A stretch of 64,000 nucleotides of DNA, taken from Heterocephalus glaber (taxonomy: Eukaryota > Chordata > Mammalia > Rodentia > Bathyergidae). Within the stretch, counting starts at the first letter, position 1, and each line of letters begins with the position of its first letter. Below the pieces are notes generated by a model. The model did no database searches. It was not told the DNA's origin and saw only the letters and a list, made by a program, of their open reading frames with translations. Of this stretch, positions 44,030-54,408 are shown piece by piece. The stretch is from NCBI RefSeq assembly GCF_000247695.1, contig NW_004624747.1, forward strand, positions 8,323,647 to 8,387,646. The letters run 5' to 3'. Both the position numbers and the translations under genes were made by a program.

Positions 44030-44520
44030 ACCATAGCTATCCAACAAGTATGATTTGGCTCTTCCTGTGTGTAGGTATGAGGGATACCAGGATGAGCAAA
44101 ACCACCCCTGCTCCCTGTCCTAATGGAGCTCAGAGTCCTTTGTGTAAGTGGTCAGGTGAGGGTAATCCCAGAGTGACCCAAATGCATGCCCTGGTATGCA
44201 TTGAGTATAGTTTCCCAAAGGGAAGGTACCCAGCATCAGGGGCGTGTCTAACAGAAGGTATCAGAAATACCATGGACAGGAGGGCCCAGAAGCCTTCCCT
44301 GTAGAGGGCAGTGAATTAAGAGGTGAGGTGGAGTGGGGAGAAGACCGTCAGAGGAAACAGTATGTGTAGAGGGAGCATGCAGAGTATCAAGAATAGAAAA
44401 GAAGGTGGGGAGGCCAGGAAGAGAGGAGGAAGGAGTGGAATTCAAGATGAAGGTTGGGACAGCAGGGCCAAGTCTTGCAAGGCTTGGAAGCTAAAGCTTT
44501 GGCCTCCAGTTTCCCAGCAC
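44030..44520 (-). repeat. L2 fragment, minus strand
   Basis: CCCTGTCCTAATGGAGCTCA and later GGCCAAGTCTTGCAAGGCTT are L2 reverse phrases. Confidence 0.5.
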
Positions 44521-44536
44521 TGGGAGGCTCTGTGGT

Positions 44537-44634
44537 TGGGGTTTTTTGTTTTTGTTTTTTGTACCCAGGATCTAACTTGGGACCTTGCACTTTCGAGGCA
44601 GGTGCCGGGACCACTGAGCTAAATCCCCGGCCCT
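44537..44634 (-). mobile_element. ID-like SINE
   Basis: GTACCCAGGATCTAACTTGG to TAAATCCCCGGCCC. Confidence 0.88.
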
Positions 44635-44639
44635 TGCTT

Positions 44640-44820
44640 TACATTTATTAATGTGAGTACTGAGGCTTACTATATGCCAGGCACTATGCGACGTGATATC
44701 CATGCAGTATCTCAGTTAATCCTCAGAGCATCCTGTGAAGCAAGTATCCTTGTTTCTAATTTTACAGGTAAGAAAACGGCCTTAAAGAGGAAGAAAGCCT
44801 GCAATAGTCTGGACACAGGT
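44640..44820 (-). repeat. MIR
   Basis: TTACTATATGCCAGGCACTA, AATTTTACAGGTAAGAAAAC; minus orientation. Confidence 0.6.
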
Positions 44821-44929
44821 ATGAGTGCATCTGTGTTCTGAACTATCACAACATTTGTCCCTTTCCTCTCAGCCTCTGCTCGCTCTGCCTTGTTTCCTTT
44901 TCTCCTGGGGCAGGATTCAAGTCACTTCC

Positions 44930-45325
44930 TGTTATGGGTTATGGCTTGTGTCTAGATGTCCCCCCAAAGCCTCCTGCGGTCATAGGTGGGGCTTTTTCAG
45001 AGGTGGCTGGATCTAGAGTGTGTTAAGCTGGGATTGCTTCATAGTGCAATACTAAGCTCAAGGGCACTAGGATTAAGGGTGTGACTGCTACACACCTTAA
45101 GTAGCCTGGAAAAGATATAAGAGATAGAAAGAGCTGTGATCCCTCTTTGTTGCTTTGCTACCTTCTGCCCACCATGAACTGTTTCTTCTCTGTGATGCTA
45201 CCCTGCCTTGGAGTCACCTGATTATGGATTGAAACCTATACAAACTGTGAGCTAAGTAAATCTTTCCTCTTTTAACTTTGGGTGTCAGGTATTTTGTCTT
45301 CACAAGGAGAAAAGTAACTAAGACA
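44930..45325 (+). mobile_element. Solo MaLR-type LTR (396 bp) with 5-bp target-site duplication
   Basis: Begins TGTTATGGGTTATGG and ends GTAACTAAGACA, the MaLR termini. Flanked by CTTCC on both sides. A TATA-like GATATAAGAG is at 45113-45122. No internal region or coding sequence is attached. Confidence 0.78.
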
Positions 45326-45450
45326 CTTCCTAATGTCAGGACGTTCCTGCCATCCAGGGCACCAGTTCACTCCTCTCTGAAGTGGATCTGTCTTTTCTGG
45401 GTTTGGAGTGGCAGGGGCTAGCTAGTCCCGTACCACTTTCTTCAGGCCTT

Positions 45451-45469
45451 TGCTGCCCCCTAGGGGCCT
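45451..45469 (-). promoter_or_regulatory. CTCF-like motif (minus orientation)
   Basis: On the minus strand it reads GGCCCCTAGGGGGCAGCA, close to the CTCF core CCACTAGGGGGCAGCA. Sequence match only; occupancy not shown. Confidence 0.5.
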
Positions 45470-45903
45470 TGTATGATCACATAGCAAGATCACACAGCAT
45501 AGATCAGATTAGCCCTCTGGAAAACAGGCAAATTTGCAAATGAGCTGCTGAGGACCTGCAGCATGGAAGGAAGGAACAAGTGGAGGCGAGAGATAATTCT
45601 AGGCCCAGCTGTAGAAACAATGCAAATTCCACCAACTCTAATCCCCATCTGCTCACTCAGGACCCCAGACTTTTGTACTCAAGGATTTCTGAGAAATCCC
45701 AGAGGTGCTGGAGTTTTGACCCCTACGGTGCTCTGCCATCTCCCTGGCGCCAAAAGTGTCCTTGGCGCCCTCAGGAATGTCCAGGTGGGCATGGGGATCA
45801 TAGGGGAAGGCCAGGAACTTCTCTCACTCGACCAGGTCAACAGACAGGTCTGCAGTGCACCTCAGGCTCCCGAAGGGACCTGCCCACTCCAGCAGGGGAG
45901 GAG

Positions 45904-45920
45904 GCCACTAGGGGTCAGCA
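45904..45920 (+). promoter_or_regulatory. CTCF-like motif (plus orientation)
   Basis: GCCACTAGGGGTCAGCA differs from the CTCF core CCACTAGGGGGCAGCA by one base. It points away from the motif 450 bp upstream. Confidence 0.5.
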
Positions 45921-46056
45921 AAGGAGGCGAGGAAGAGGGCCTGCACCCCCAAAGCCAGTTTATCCGAGCACTGTGCCCAACCCCTTCCAGCCACCCCCGA
46001 AGCCAACGCCCACAACAGATTTCTTCCCACAGGCCACGCCCCCCATGGCAAGGGCG

Positions 46057-46074
46057 TGGCCACGAGGTGGAGCC
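46057..46074 (+). promoter_or_regulatory. Weaker CTCF-like motif (plus orientation)
   Basis: TGGCCACGAGGTGGAGCC resembles the CTCF consensus TGGCCASNAGRKGGC with a substitution near the end of the core. Confidence 0.35.
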
Positions 46075-46809
46075 TTTGAGCCGCTCAGGGGCTCGAAGAC
46101 CTCTAGGGCAAGCCCAGGCCAGCCGCTCAGGGCCTTTCAGTTCCCAGAACTGTTGACGGTGGGAGAGGTCTCGAGGTCTCGTGATGAGTTGGTGCGACGT
46201 GAGCTGCAGGCAGCGACCAAGGCTGAGAGGTTAACCATCCCAGGAACACCTACAGCGGACATCCCGCCAGCCAATCCTGTCAGTCATCCTGTGAGCCAAT
46301 CTAACCAGAGTGTCTGTCATCCTGTCAGCCAGTCAGCAGGTCAGTCAGTGAAACCAACAGCCTGTTGGTCACACACTTTCTCCATCAGTTCCTTAGGCAG
46401 TTATTGAATTTCTTGCTAGGTGGTGAGCTGGCCATAGATACCCTTCCATCTGTGTACTGGTGTGCTGGACGTGCAACCAGTGAGGATAAGAAGGGTCCAT
46501 GGGAGTTGATGAAGGGGAGGAATATGTGGAACATAAGCCTCCCCACCACCATCTTCTTGGCTCTTGGGGAAGAATGGACAATGCTGCTGACAAGATCCTT
46601 GGAACAGAGCTGCAATAGAAATGACAAAACCCATGTCTGAGCTGGAGACGTTTTAAATTAAACTTTTTATCCTGTAGTCAGGAATCTGACCTGGGAGAGA
46701 GGCTGTGGATTTGGACTAATCTGGTGCCCTTTCCATGCATCAGTGGGTATAGTGGTGACCCTTTTAGGAGAATTAGACACAATGGGGCCTGAACCTGAGC
46801 TATTGGAGA

Positions 46810-47205
46810 CAGGATTCCGGGATCTGGCCTTGGAATTGCTTCTGCTTCTTTGTGTGTCCTTGTACAAGTTACTTAACTGATCTGGACCTCAGTGTTACTA
46901 TGTATCTGTTTCAAATGGTAGAACAATCTCTATTACCTGATGCTTACTCCCCTGTTCTGCTCCATACCATGGGTTTGAAAGATCATGGAGGCAAAAGGTC
47001 AGGTAATGAGGAGGTCCTAACCAGTCTTCTTATGGTTTTCCTGATGTGGAGGAGGGAGAATAGAAGAAAAAAAGGCAGGGCTTTAGAGGTTCTTTCCTCC
47101 TCCCACAGGAGCCTGAGGTTCTGGCTTTTGCTGTATGACCCTGGACAAGGCCTTGCTTGTCTCTGGGCTTCTGTAACAGCAAGGAGCTTGGACTCCATGA
47201 TCTCT
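46810..47205 (+). repeat. Two MIR fragments
   Basis: 46830-46940 (TTGTACAAGTTACTTAACTG) and 47110-47210 (GTATGACCCTGGACAAGGCC). Confidence 0.55.
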
Positions 47206-47754
47206 AAGGGATAGGACTCAAGTGGAAAGAAGATTTCTGAGGGAGGATCCCCTCTAAAGATATTGTGGAACTCTGTCCAACCACAGTGTGGAGATGGGGG
47301 AACATATTCTTGTTTTCTGATCTGGTTGGTGGGAGAGTTGAAGTGCCTTGTTGTATGCCTAGGCTGGTAGGAGGTGGGAGTAAACACAAGGGAAGATAGT
47401 ACAGTAGCTGAAACCTTCTCTTAGCTCAACCTGGGTGAGGTTTTGGGAACCTTGTTGGGAGGAGGGCTCTGATGACCCTAGGGGTAGAGAGGGAGGGGAA
47501 TGAGTGAGGATCAGGCATACCCTGTGAGACAATAGTCCTCCTTTCTACCCCAGTTTCTCTGTTTTCTTTGAAGCTGGGTATCCAGCTCATTTCATGGCCA
47601 GGTTACATCAGTGGTGTAGTGAGGCAGGGATTTGTAGCTCCTGAAAGCCTGCTGAAGAGACTAAAGCAAGGCAGGGTTCCTACAGGGGCCTGGTAGGATA
47701 CTCTCCAGGGGATCATTTAACTGGGCAGGGATGGGAGGTATCAAGAAGAGTTGA

Positions 47755-48700
47755 TTATTCATTCAACAAGTATCTATTGGATATTAACCACATGCCAGGT
47801 TTTGTGCTACAGTCTGTTGCTCCTGTTCGTGTAGTGCGGAAGCTAGAAGTGGTGATAAGGGCAGTGGGAGAAGACAAAAGAGAAAGTAAGCAAATTGGCC
47901 AAAATTAAGATTGTGGTATGTGCTATGAGGGTAACAGAGGGGGAGGGTGCTGAGAGAGAGTAAAGCTGGGAAGTCTGAGAAGGCTCTCTGAGTAGGTGAC
48001 ACATAACTTAAGGCCTGAAGAAGAAGGAGCCAACCCTGGTGTAGAAAGAGTGTTCCAGACAGAGGAATAATATTCACTCATTTATACGTTACTCTGTGCC
48101 TGCCATATGTTCTAGTTAGTTGTAAAACAGAGATGGATAATACAGGGGAATTTCTTTTTCTCATGGAGTTTTGTTCTACTGGAAGGAGACAGAAAGCATC
48201 CAACTAACCCGGGAGTGATGAATGCTGTGAATATGAAAACAAGATTGTGGCATAGAAAATGACTAAGGATGAAAGGACTATTGCAGAAAGACTGGTGAGG
48301 GAAGATCACTCAGAGACCTAAATACTGAGAAGGAGCCAGTTGTGGAAAGGTCTGGAGGAAGAAAGTTCCAGATAGAGAGAGCAGGAAGTGGGGATAAGTT
48401 TAGTAAGTCTGAGGCAAACTTGGCTGGTAGGAGAGTGACGGGCAATGAAATACACGGAGCAGGTAATGAAGGGTGTGGCAAAGCTAGGTGAGGAATTTGG
48501 ATTTTATCAGAAGACATCAGGAAGCTGGTCTACGGGAATGAGGACCAGGGGGTTAGCTGATCCCTCTGACTGTTCTGTGTGGGTGTGGAGTGAGGGCGTG
48601 GGAAGGTAGGAGTGGAAGCAGTGAGAAATCATTCAGTAGACCAGACAAGCTGATGTTGGCCTGGACTGGAGCAATAGTAGTGGGCATGGAGGCAAGTGCA
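47755..48700 (-). mobile_element. L2 LINE, minus strand
   Basis: Long reverse L2: TTCATTCAACAAGTATCTAT, GAAGGCTCTCTGAGTAGGTG, GAGTGTTCCAGACAGAGGA and AGCTAGGTGAGGAATTTGG. A related piece follows at about 49040-49170. Confidence 0.65.
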
Positions 48701-48706
48701 CAGGTA

Positions 48707-49025
48707 CAGGTTGAGTGCCCTTAATCTGTAAATTTAAAATCTGAAACATTTTGAGGGCTGACATGACACAAGTTGAAAATTTATACCTGACTTTATGTAG
48801 TGGGTCAGAGTCAAAATGTAGTCATACTAAAAATACTGTATATATCATTATCTTCAGGCTGTGTAAATAAGGTGTATATGAAACATAAATGAATTTCAGT
48901 TTAGATATGGGTCCCATCCTCAAGATAGCACATTATGAATATGTAAATATTATAAAATCTGAAAAAGATTAAAAATTTGAAACACTTCTGTACTCAAGCA
49001 TTTTGGATGATGGATAGTCAACCTG
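48707..49025 (-). mobile_element. MER2-like Tigger DNA transposon relic nested in L2
   Basis: Terminal inverted repeats CAGGTTGA and TCAACCTG, with internal GTGTATATGAAACATAAATG and GATATGGGTCCCATCCTC as in MER2 (reverse). Non-autonomous; no transposase. Confidence 0.7.
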
Positions 49026-49174
49026 TGTATCTATGGACTGAAATGAAAGAAACTGATGACGGTTTGGATGTGGGGCAAGAGTGAAGGAAAAGCATAACTT
49101 TTAAAATTTTAGTTCCAGCAACTGGGTGGATTTGATTCCATTGATTGAGTTAGGGTGGGTTGTGGGAAATAGGT

Positions 49175-49372
49175 TTTTTTTGGATTCTACTGGGGGATTG
49201 AACCCAGGCTCTTTGGGTGAACTATATTTCCAGCATCCCCCCCTTTATTTTTTATTTTAAGACAGGGTCTCACTAAGTCACTAGATTGTCCAGGCTGGGT
49301 TAGAATTTGCAGTCCTTTTGTCTCAGCCTTCCAGAATGCTGGGATCCCAGGTAGGCAGCACTGTGTCTGGCT
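49175..49372 (-). mobile_element. B1-ID composite SINE
   Basis: CTACTGGGGGATTGAACCC, then ACAGGGTCTCACTAAGTCAC to CACTGTGTCTGGCTT. Confidence 0.72.
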
Positions 49373-49579
49373 TGGGTCTTGGAGAGGAAAATGAACCATA
49401 CCGTTTTGGAGAATTACTGAGATTTCAGGTACACAGGCAAATGGAGATGACAAGCAGGAAGCTGGTTATCTGGAACTGGGACTCAGGGAAGAGGACTAGG
49501 GAAAAATGTTTGGCTCAGGACATGGGACAGCACTGGTTAGGCCCTTTGGGCACAAGAACAGTAACAACTAGCCATGTGT

Positions 49580-49860
49580 GATTGTTGAACATTTGACATG
49601 TGGCTTATATAAATGGAGGTGTGCTCCAGGTGTAAAATTATACCAACTTTCAAAGATTTAGCATGAAGAAAAGGATGTAGAGTAGGTTATTAATTTTTTA
49701 TATTGATTACATGTTAAAATGGTAATATTTTGGATAAATTGGGTTAAATAAAATGAACTATTAAAACCAATTTTGCTTGCTTATTTCTACATTTTAAAAT
49801 GTTCCTACTAGAAAATTAAAAATTATATTTGTGGCTTGCATTGTATTTCTATTGACCTGG
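49580..49860. other. AT-rich relic, likely an old DNA transposon
   Basis: TTGAACATTTGACATGTGGC and AAATTAAAAATTATATTTGT resemble an ancient mammalian repeat that I cannot name with confidence. Confidence 0.3.
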
Positions 49861-50429
49861 ATGGTAGAGCTGGTGGAGTGTGGTAGGGTGTGGCCAGTTA
49901 GGGCAGCAGGGGAAAGATTTTTCTGATGAAGTCAATCCTACCAGAAGGACAAAGGGTTGTTGGCCTGAGTCTACCTGCCTCCTTTTCTGGGAATCTTGTT
50001 AGAGAACAGGTGTGCTGGGTATCCCAAGTTTTTGGCTGGCACAGTTAGAATTGAGGAAGAAGTAGGAGGGGTCCCAATGAGGTGACACTGTGAACAACTC
50101 AGGAAGTTGCTGCCATCTCAGTTGCTGAGTTTTCTCATCCTATTCATATCAGCCCTGGTTGACATCTTCTTGTCAAGGGAACATTTCCACCCCTTGGGCT
50201 GAGTAGGGTATGCCAACCAACAGCTGGGTAGTCAAGGTAAACAAGGCAATAAAACTCACAGAGGTTAATTTATATGAAACAAATGTGGCCATAACCCATT
50301 TTCAACCATTAGCATTCTAAAGGCTTTGTTTAAACTCCCTGTAGTATTGCTAGTTGGCAGGAAAACTGCCATTAGGGAAAAAGAGCAGTGAAGGGGTTGG
50401 GAATGAAATAGAATTCACTCCAGTTGGTA

Positions 50430-50660
50430 TGGTATGACTTTTATGAGCACTGTTGTGTGCCAAACACTGTGCTGGCTGCTTTGGGTTCTTTACTGTGCTG
50501 TCTTCAAGGAATATATGCCCAAATACTTTCATACAGGAAGAGATGTGTAGGGTGTAAACAGAGATCCAGAAGAGTCAGAGGCAGTACAATTAATACCCTT
50601 GCCTGGGTATGTTTGAATTTGGAAAAGGTGCCAGGTAACAACAAAGTAGAGAGCAAAGAT
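50430..50660 (-). repeat. MIR/L2-type fragment
   Basis: GTGTGCCAAACACTGTGCTG at the left end; diverged. Confidence 0.4.
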
Positions 50661-50754
50661 GTTGTATATGCCAGGCACATGATCTACCACTGAACTATAA
50701 CCCCTCAGCTCTACTTTTCAGTTGCTTGATAGCTTCCTTGGAAGCACAAATTTT

Positions 50755-50997
50755 AATTAAATTAATTTATTAGTTTTTGTGATGCTGGGCATTGAACTCA
50801 GGGTCTCACATGTATTAGGCAAACACTTCACCATTGAGCCATACCCCCAGTCCCAGTTTAAAGATTTTTTTGCTGTTGTTGTTGTTCTTTTTAGAGATAG
50901 GGTCTTGCTAAATAGTCCAGGTTGGCCTTGAATGCTTAATCCTTCTGCTTCAGCTTCCTGAATGCTGGGAGTAGAGGCATGCACCACTGTGCCCGGT
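50755..50997 (-). mobile_element. B1-ID composite SINE
   Basis: GTGATGCTGGGCATTGAACT to GAGCCATACCCCCAGTCCC, (TTG)n linker, then B1 part to CACCACTGTGCCCGG. Confidence 0.78.
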
Positions 50998-50999
50998 TT

Positions 51000-51295
51000 A
51001 AGAAAGTTTTGCTGAAGTCTACTTTACCTGTTTCTAATTTAGTTACTTGTGTTTTAGGAGACATATCTAAAAAATACCATATGGTCATGAAGATTTACAT
51101 GTATATTTTCTCTAAGAGAATAGCTTTAGCTCTTACACGTAGACCCCAATCCATTTTTAGTTAATTCTTATAAATGATATGAGGTAGGGGTCCAAATTAA
51201 TTCTTTTCTATGTGGCTATTTGGTTGACCCAGTACCATTTGTTGAGATAATATTCTTTCTTTATTGAGTTGTCTTTACACCCTCATTTAACATCA
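51000..51295 (-). mobile_element. L1 ORF2 fragment, minus strand
   Basis: TATGAGGTAGGGGTCCAAAT and CCCAGTACCATTTGTTGAGA are L1 ORF2 phrases in reverse. No open frame. Confidence 0.75.
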
Positions 51296-51539
51296 TCAAT
51301 ATTCTCATCTGTGAAATGATGATAATAATATCCAAGGCCAATTTATTCATCAAGCGCAGGAGTCACAATGTGAAGATCCTGTGATACTTTTAGGGGCCTG
51401 TGAAACTATACTGGTTGCTTTTCAAATAGGAAGGGAGAAAAATGAACTTTTAGTTCAAAGAAAATTTCTTAATATATAATATTAAGACAATATTAATATT
51501 TTTATACCAATATAGTAATAAAGTAGAATTTTTAGTATT

Positions 51540-51710
51540 TTTTTGTGGAGGAAGGCAATAATACCTAGGACCCACACAAGTCCTACTGTGGCCCTGCTAT
51601 CTATCTCATAGGGTTATTGTGAGAATTCAATGTGATGATAATGTCTAATACTATGTTCTGTGTTGGCCCATAGTAATCATCAGCAAGTGATTGGTATTTA
51701 TGAGAAGCAG
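51540..51710 (+). repeat. MIR fragment
   Basis: CATAGGGTTATTGTGAGAAT with the MIR 3' half following. Confidence 0.6.
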
Positions 51711-52129
51711 AGAGGCTCTCCCTACCAGTCTGTGTCCCTTTAGCTGAAGAGCAGTAAGGGGCTTTCAGCCCTACCAGCACGTTGGCAGGCTGGTGAATTA
51801 TTGACTTTGCAAACTCATGAAGGAACCACTTAGTGGGATCAAGGGAAAGTCACAACTAAGAAGCTGTACCTCTGCCCTGATTTCCTGCTCTGACACCTCT
51901 GAGGCCTTTCAGGGGTAGCTGTGGCTTCACTAGGCAGAGAAAGTCACTGAGGTGGAGAGGACGGATGTAATAGAGTGCTCTACCTCAACAGCGGCTGGAG
52001 GACTGGTAAAGGTCCCTAGCTATCACTTTCTGACTTTGTTAAGCAGAGGCCTGGTGTCCACCTTGGCGGAGAAGGCAATAAACATGAAGAGTGACTTAAA
52101 TGGCCCTGATTTTGTTGTTTGTTTTTTTT

Positions 52130-53365
52130 TTAAATTGAGATGAGATTCACATAACATACTGCTTCCCCCTTTGTGGTGCTAGGGATTGAACCTAAGGCCT
52201 TCACACTAGGCTAAATCCCTACCCCTTTTTATTTTAAAATTTTGAGATAGAGTCTCACTAAGTCACTAAGCTGCCTAGGCTGGCCATGAACTTGTCATCC
52301 TCCTGTCTTAGCTTCCCAGAATGCTGGGATTACAGGTATGTGCCACCATGCCTGGTTTTAAAATTCATCATTTTAAAGTATATAATTCCATATCATTTAG
52401 TACATTTATGATATTGTACAACAATCATTTCCATCTAGTTTCAAAATGTTTATTATTATTTTTATTTTTTGGGACAGGGTCTTGCTAAGTACTTCAGGCT
52501 GGCCTAAAACTCATGTAGCCTGGGCTGGCCTTGAACTCATGACAATTCTCCTGCCTCAGCTTCCTTAGTGCTGGGATTACAGGCATGTGCCGCCATGCCT
52601 GGTTCTAAAACATTTTTATCACTCTCAGAAGAAACCCATTAAGTAGTCACACTCCATTCCTTTCTTCCTTAACCTCTGGGAACCACTAATCTGATTTCTG
52701 TTTTTATGGATTTAACTATTCTGGACATTTCATGTATGTAGAATTACACAACATGTGACCATTTGTGTCTGTATTTTTTTTTCTTTGTTTTGAGACAAGG
52801 TCTTGCTATATATTCCAGGCTGGACTTAAAGTTGCTATGTAGCCCTGGCTGGCCTTGAACTCTTGGTGATTCTCCTGAGTGCTGGGATTACATGTGTACG
52901 CCATTATGCCTGGCCTGTGTCTGGATTCTTTTACTAAGTTGTTTTTCAAGGTTAATTCATCTTGTAGCAAATGTCAGTACTGCACTCCTTTTCACAGTTG
53001 AATAATATTCCATTGTGTGGATAGACCACATTTTGTTTATTCATTCCTTAGTTGATGGATGGTTGGATTGTTTCCCCCTTTTGGTGATTGTGAATAGTGG
53101 TGCTATGACAATTAATTTGCAAGGTTTTGTTTGAGCACCTGTTTATAATTCTTTTGGGTGTATACTTACATACCACTAGAAGTATTGGGTCATATGATAA
53201 TTCTATTTAACTTTTTGAGAACCACTATTTTATATTGCCACCAACAATGTGTGAGGATTCTAATTTTTTCACATCTTTATTAACAGTAAAAATTGCTTTC
53301 TTTTTTGATTATAGGCATCTTAGTGGTCTGAAGTGTTATCTTATTATGATTTTAATTAATTAAGT
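52130..53365 (-). mobile_element. L1M-type 3' region with three nested SINEs
   Basis: GATTCACATAACATACTG, TTTTTATGGATTTAACTATT, AATAATATTCCATTGTGTGG and GGTCATATGATAATTCTA are L1M 3' phrases in reverse. Nested: B1-ID 52165-52360, B1 52465-52610, B1 52770-52915. Confidence 0.75.
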
Positions 53366-53424
53366 AATTTTTTGGTTATACTGGGGATCCAACTCAGGAG
53401 TGGTTTTGACTTTTATTTTTCTTT

Positions 53425-53630
53425 TCTTTTTTATTTTTTTTGTACCGGGGATCGAACTCAGTACCTTCCGCTTGGGAGGCAGGTGGTGGAACCACTGAGC
53501 TAAATCCCCAGCCTTGACTTTTATTTTTCTAATGAGTAATGTATTTGAACTCACGGAGATCCTCCTCCTGCCTCAACCTCCCGAATGCTGGGATTATAGG
53601 CATGTACCATAATGCCCAGCTGTTTTCCTC
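53425..53630 (-). mobile_element. ID-like SINE inserted near a truncated B1
   Basis: ID 53425-53514 (GTACCGGGGATCGAACTCAG to TAAATCCCCAGCC), flanked by TTGACTTTTATTTTTCT. B1 remnant 53545-53625. Confidence 0.82.
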
Positions 53631-53756
53631 TTTTCTTGTGCAGAATCAAGCTGCATTCAGAGGCCAGATTAGATAAAACTATGTCATCCAGAGGAATTTC
53701 ATAGATATGTCTGTGGTGTAATCTGAGATTTCTTTCTTATTCTCACAGGCTCTGGC

Positions 53757-53960
53757 AAGTTTGTTTGTTTGTTTATTTATTTATTTATTTTGGGGGATTA
53801 AACCCCAGGCTTTTATACATCCCCAGCAGCCTTTTTTAACTTTTTGAGACAGGATCTCCCTAAGTTGGTAAATTGCCCAGGCTATGCTTGAACTTGTGAT
53901 TCTCCTGCCTCAGCTTTCCAGAGTGCTGGGATTACTGCTGTGCACCACTATGCTTGGCTG
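53757..53960 (-). mobile_element. B1-ID composite SINE abutting the RPL30 retrocopy
   Basis: (TTTG/TTTA)n, GGGGGATTAAACCCCAGGC, then B1 part to CACTATGCTTGGCT. Short repeat CAAGTTT on both sides. Confidence 0.72.
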
Positions 53961-54408
53961 ACAAGTTTTAGTTAAAGAAAATACTTTTGCGGTTTACTTT
54001 TCACCATCCTCTCTGGCATGCTTCCGAGGATATCAGAATCACCTGCATCAGTGATAGCCAGTGAGCATACTCTGTTTTATTTTCTGCACACTGTGTTCAA
54101 TTCAGTATTACAGCCACTGTAGCTTTGATCAACATGGAATAATACTGTAATATTTTATTTTGGATTTCCTCAAAACTGGGCAATTTGTTGGTGAGGATAG
54201 CCAATTTCTTTTTGCCTTGTCTGATCATCTTCAGAGACTGCTTGTACCTCAGCATTACTTTCCACTTTTTATCATGAGTTGGATCCCGGAGCGACCAACT
54301 CCAGAGACTTTTTCATCTTATTTGTGATCACCGTCTTCCTGCCTCAGGTGCAGGACAATCCCCAGCCAAAAGCAGCTGCTACTAAGATGGTTTTGGAGCA
54401 AGAAAATC
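53957..54408 (-). pseudogene. RPL30 pseudogene: RPL30 processed pseudogene (ribosomal protein eL30)
   Basis: Read on the minus strand this is an intronless copy of RPL30 mRNA. It starts with a pyrimidine-rich 5' end and a CCATCTTAG leader (54382-54390). The start codon position is changed to ACG (54332-54334). The stop TAA is at 53994-53996, and a degraded polyadenylation signal (ACTAAA) follows. The coding-equivalent stretch is about 341 bp against 348 in the gene, so it is frameshifted by a net 7-bp deletion, and it carries further stops and substitutions. The T-rich 3' end abuts a B1-ID SINE. A nearly full-length cDNA including the leader indicates L1-mediated retrotransposition. Not expected to make protein. 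Confidence 0.88.

Larger units (their letters stand above)
45700..46350. promoter_or_regulatory. CpG-enriched orphan segment, candidate regulatory element
   Basis: About 23 CpGs by hand count between 45724 and 46265, far above the surrounding intergenic DNA though below a formal CpG island. No SINE or LINE is recognised. It includes CTCF-like sites and two CCAAT boxes (46270, 46296). Two frames on the + strand stay open together (197 and 275 codons), which GC content alone may explain. Confidence 0.45.

Noticed and set aside
45580..46407. 275-codon open frame as a protein-coding gene
   Set aside because: A second frame is equally open over the same GC-rich sequence, composition is low-complexity, and I found no family similarity or splice signals. 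Kept as a finding, not as a gene.
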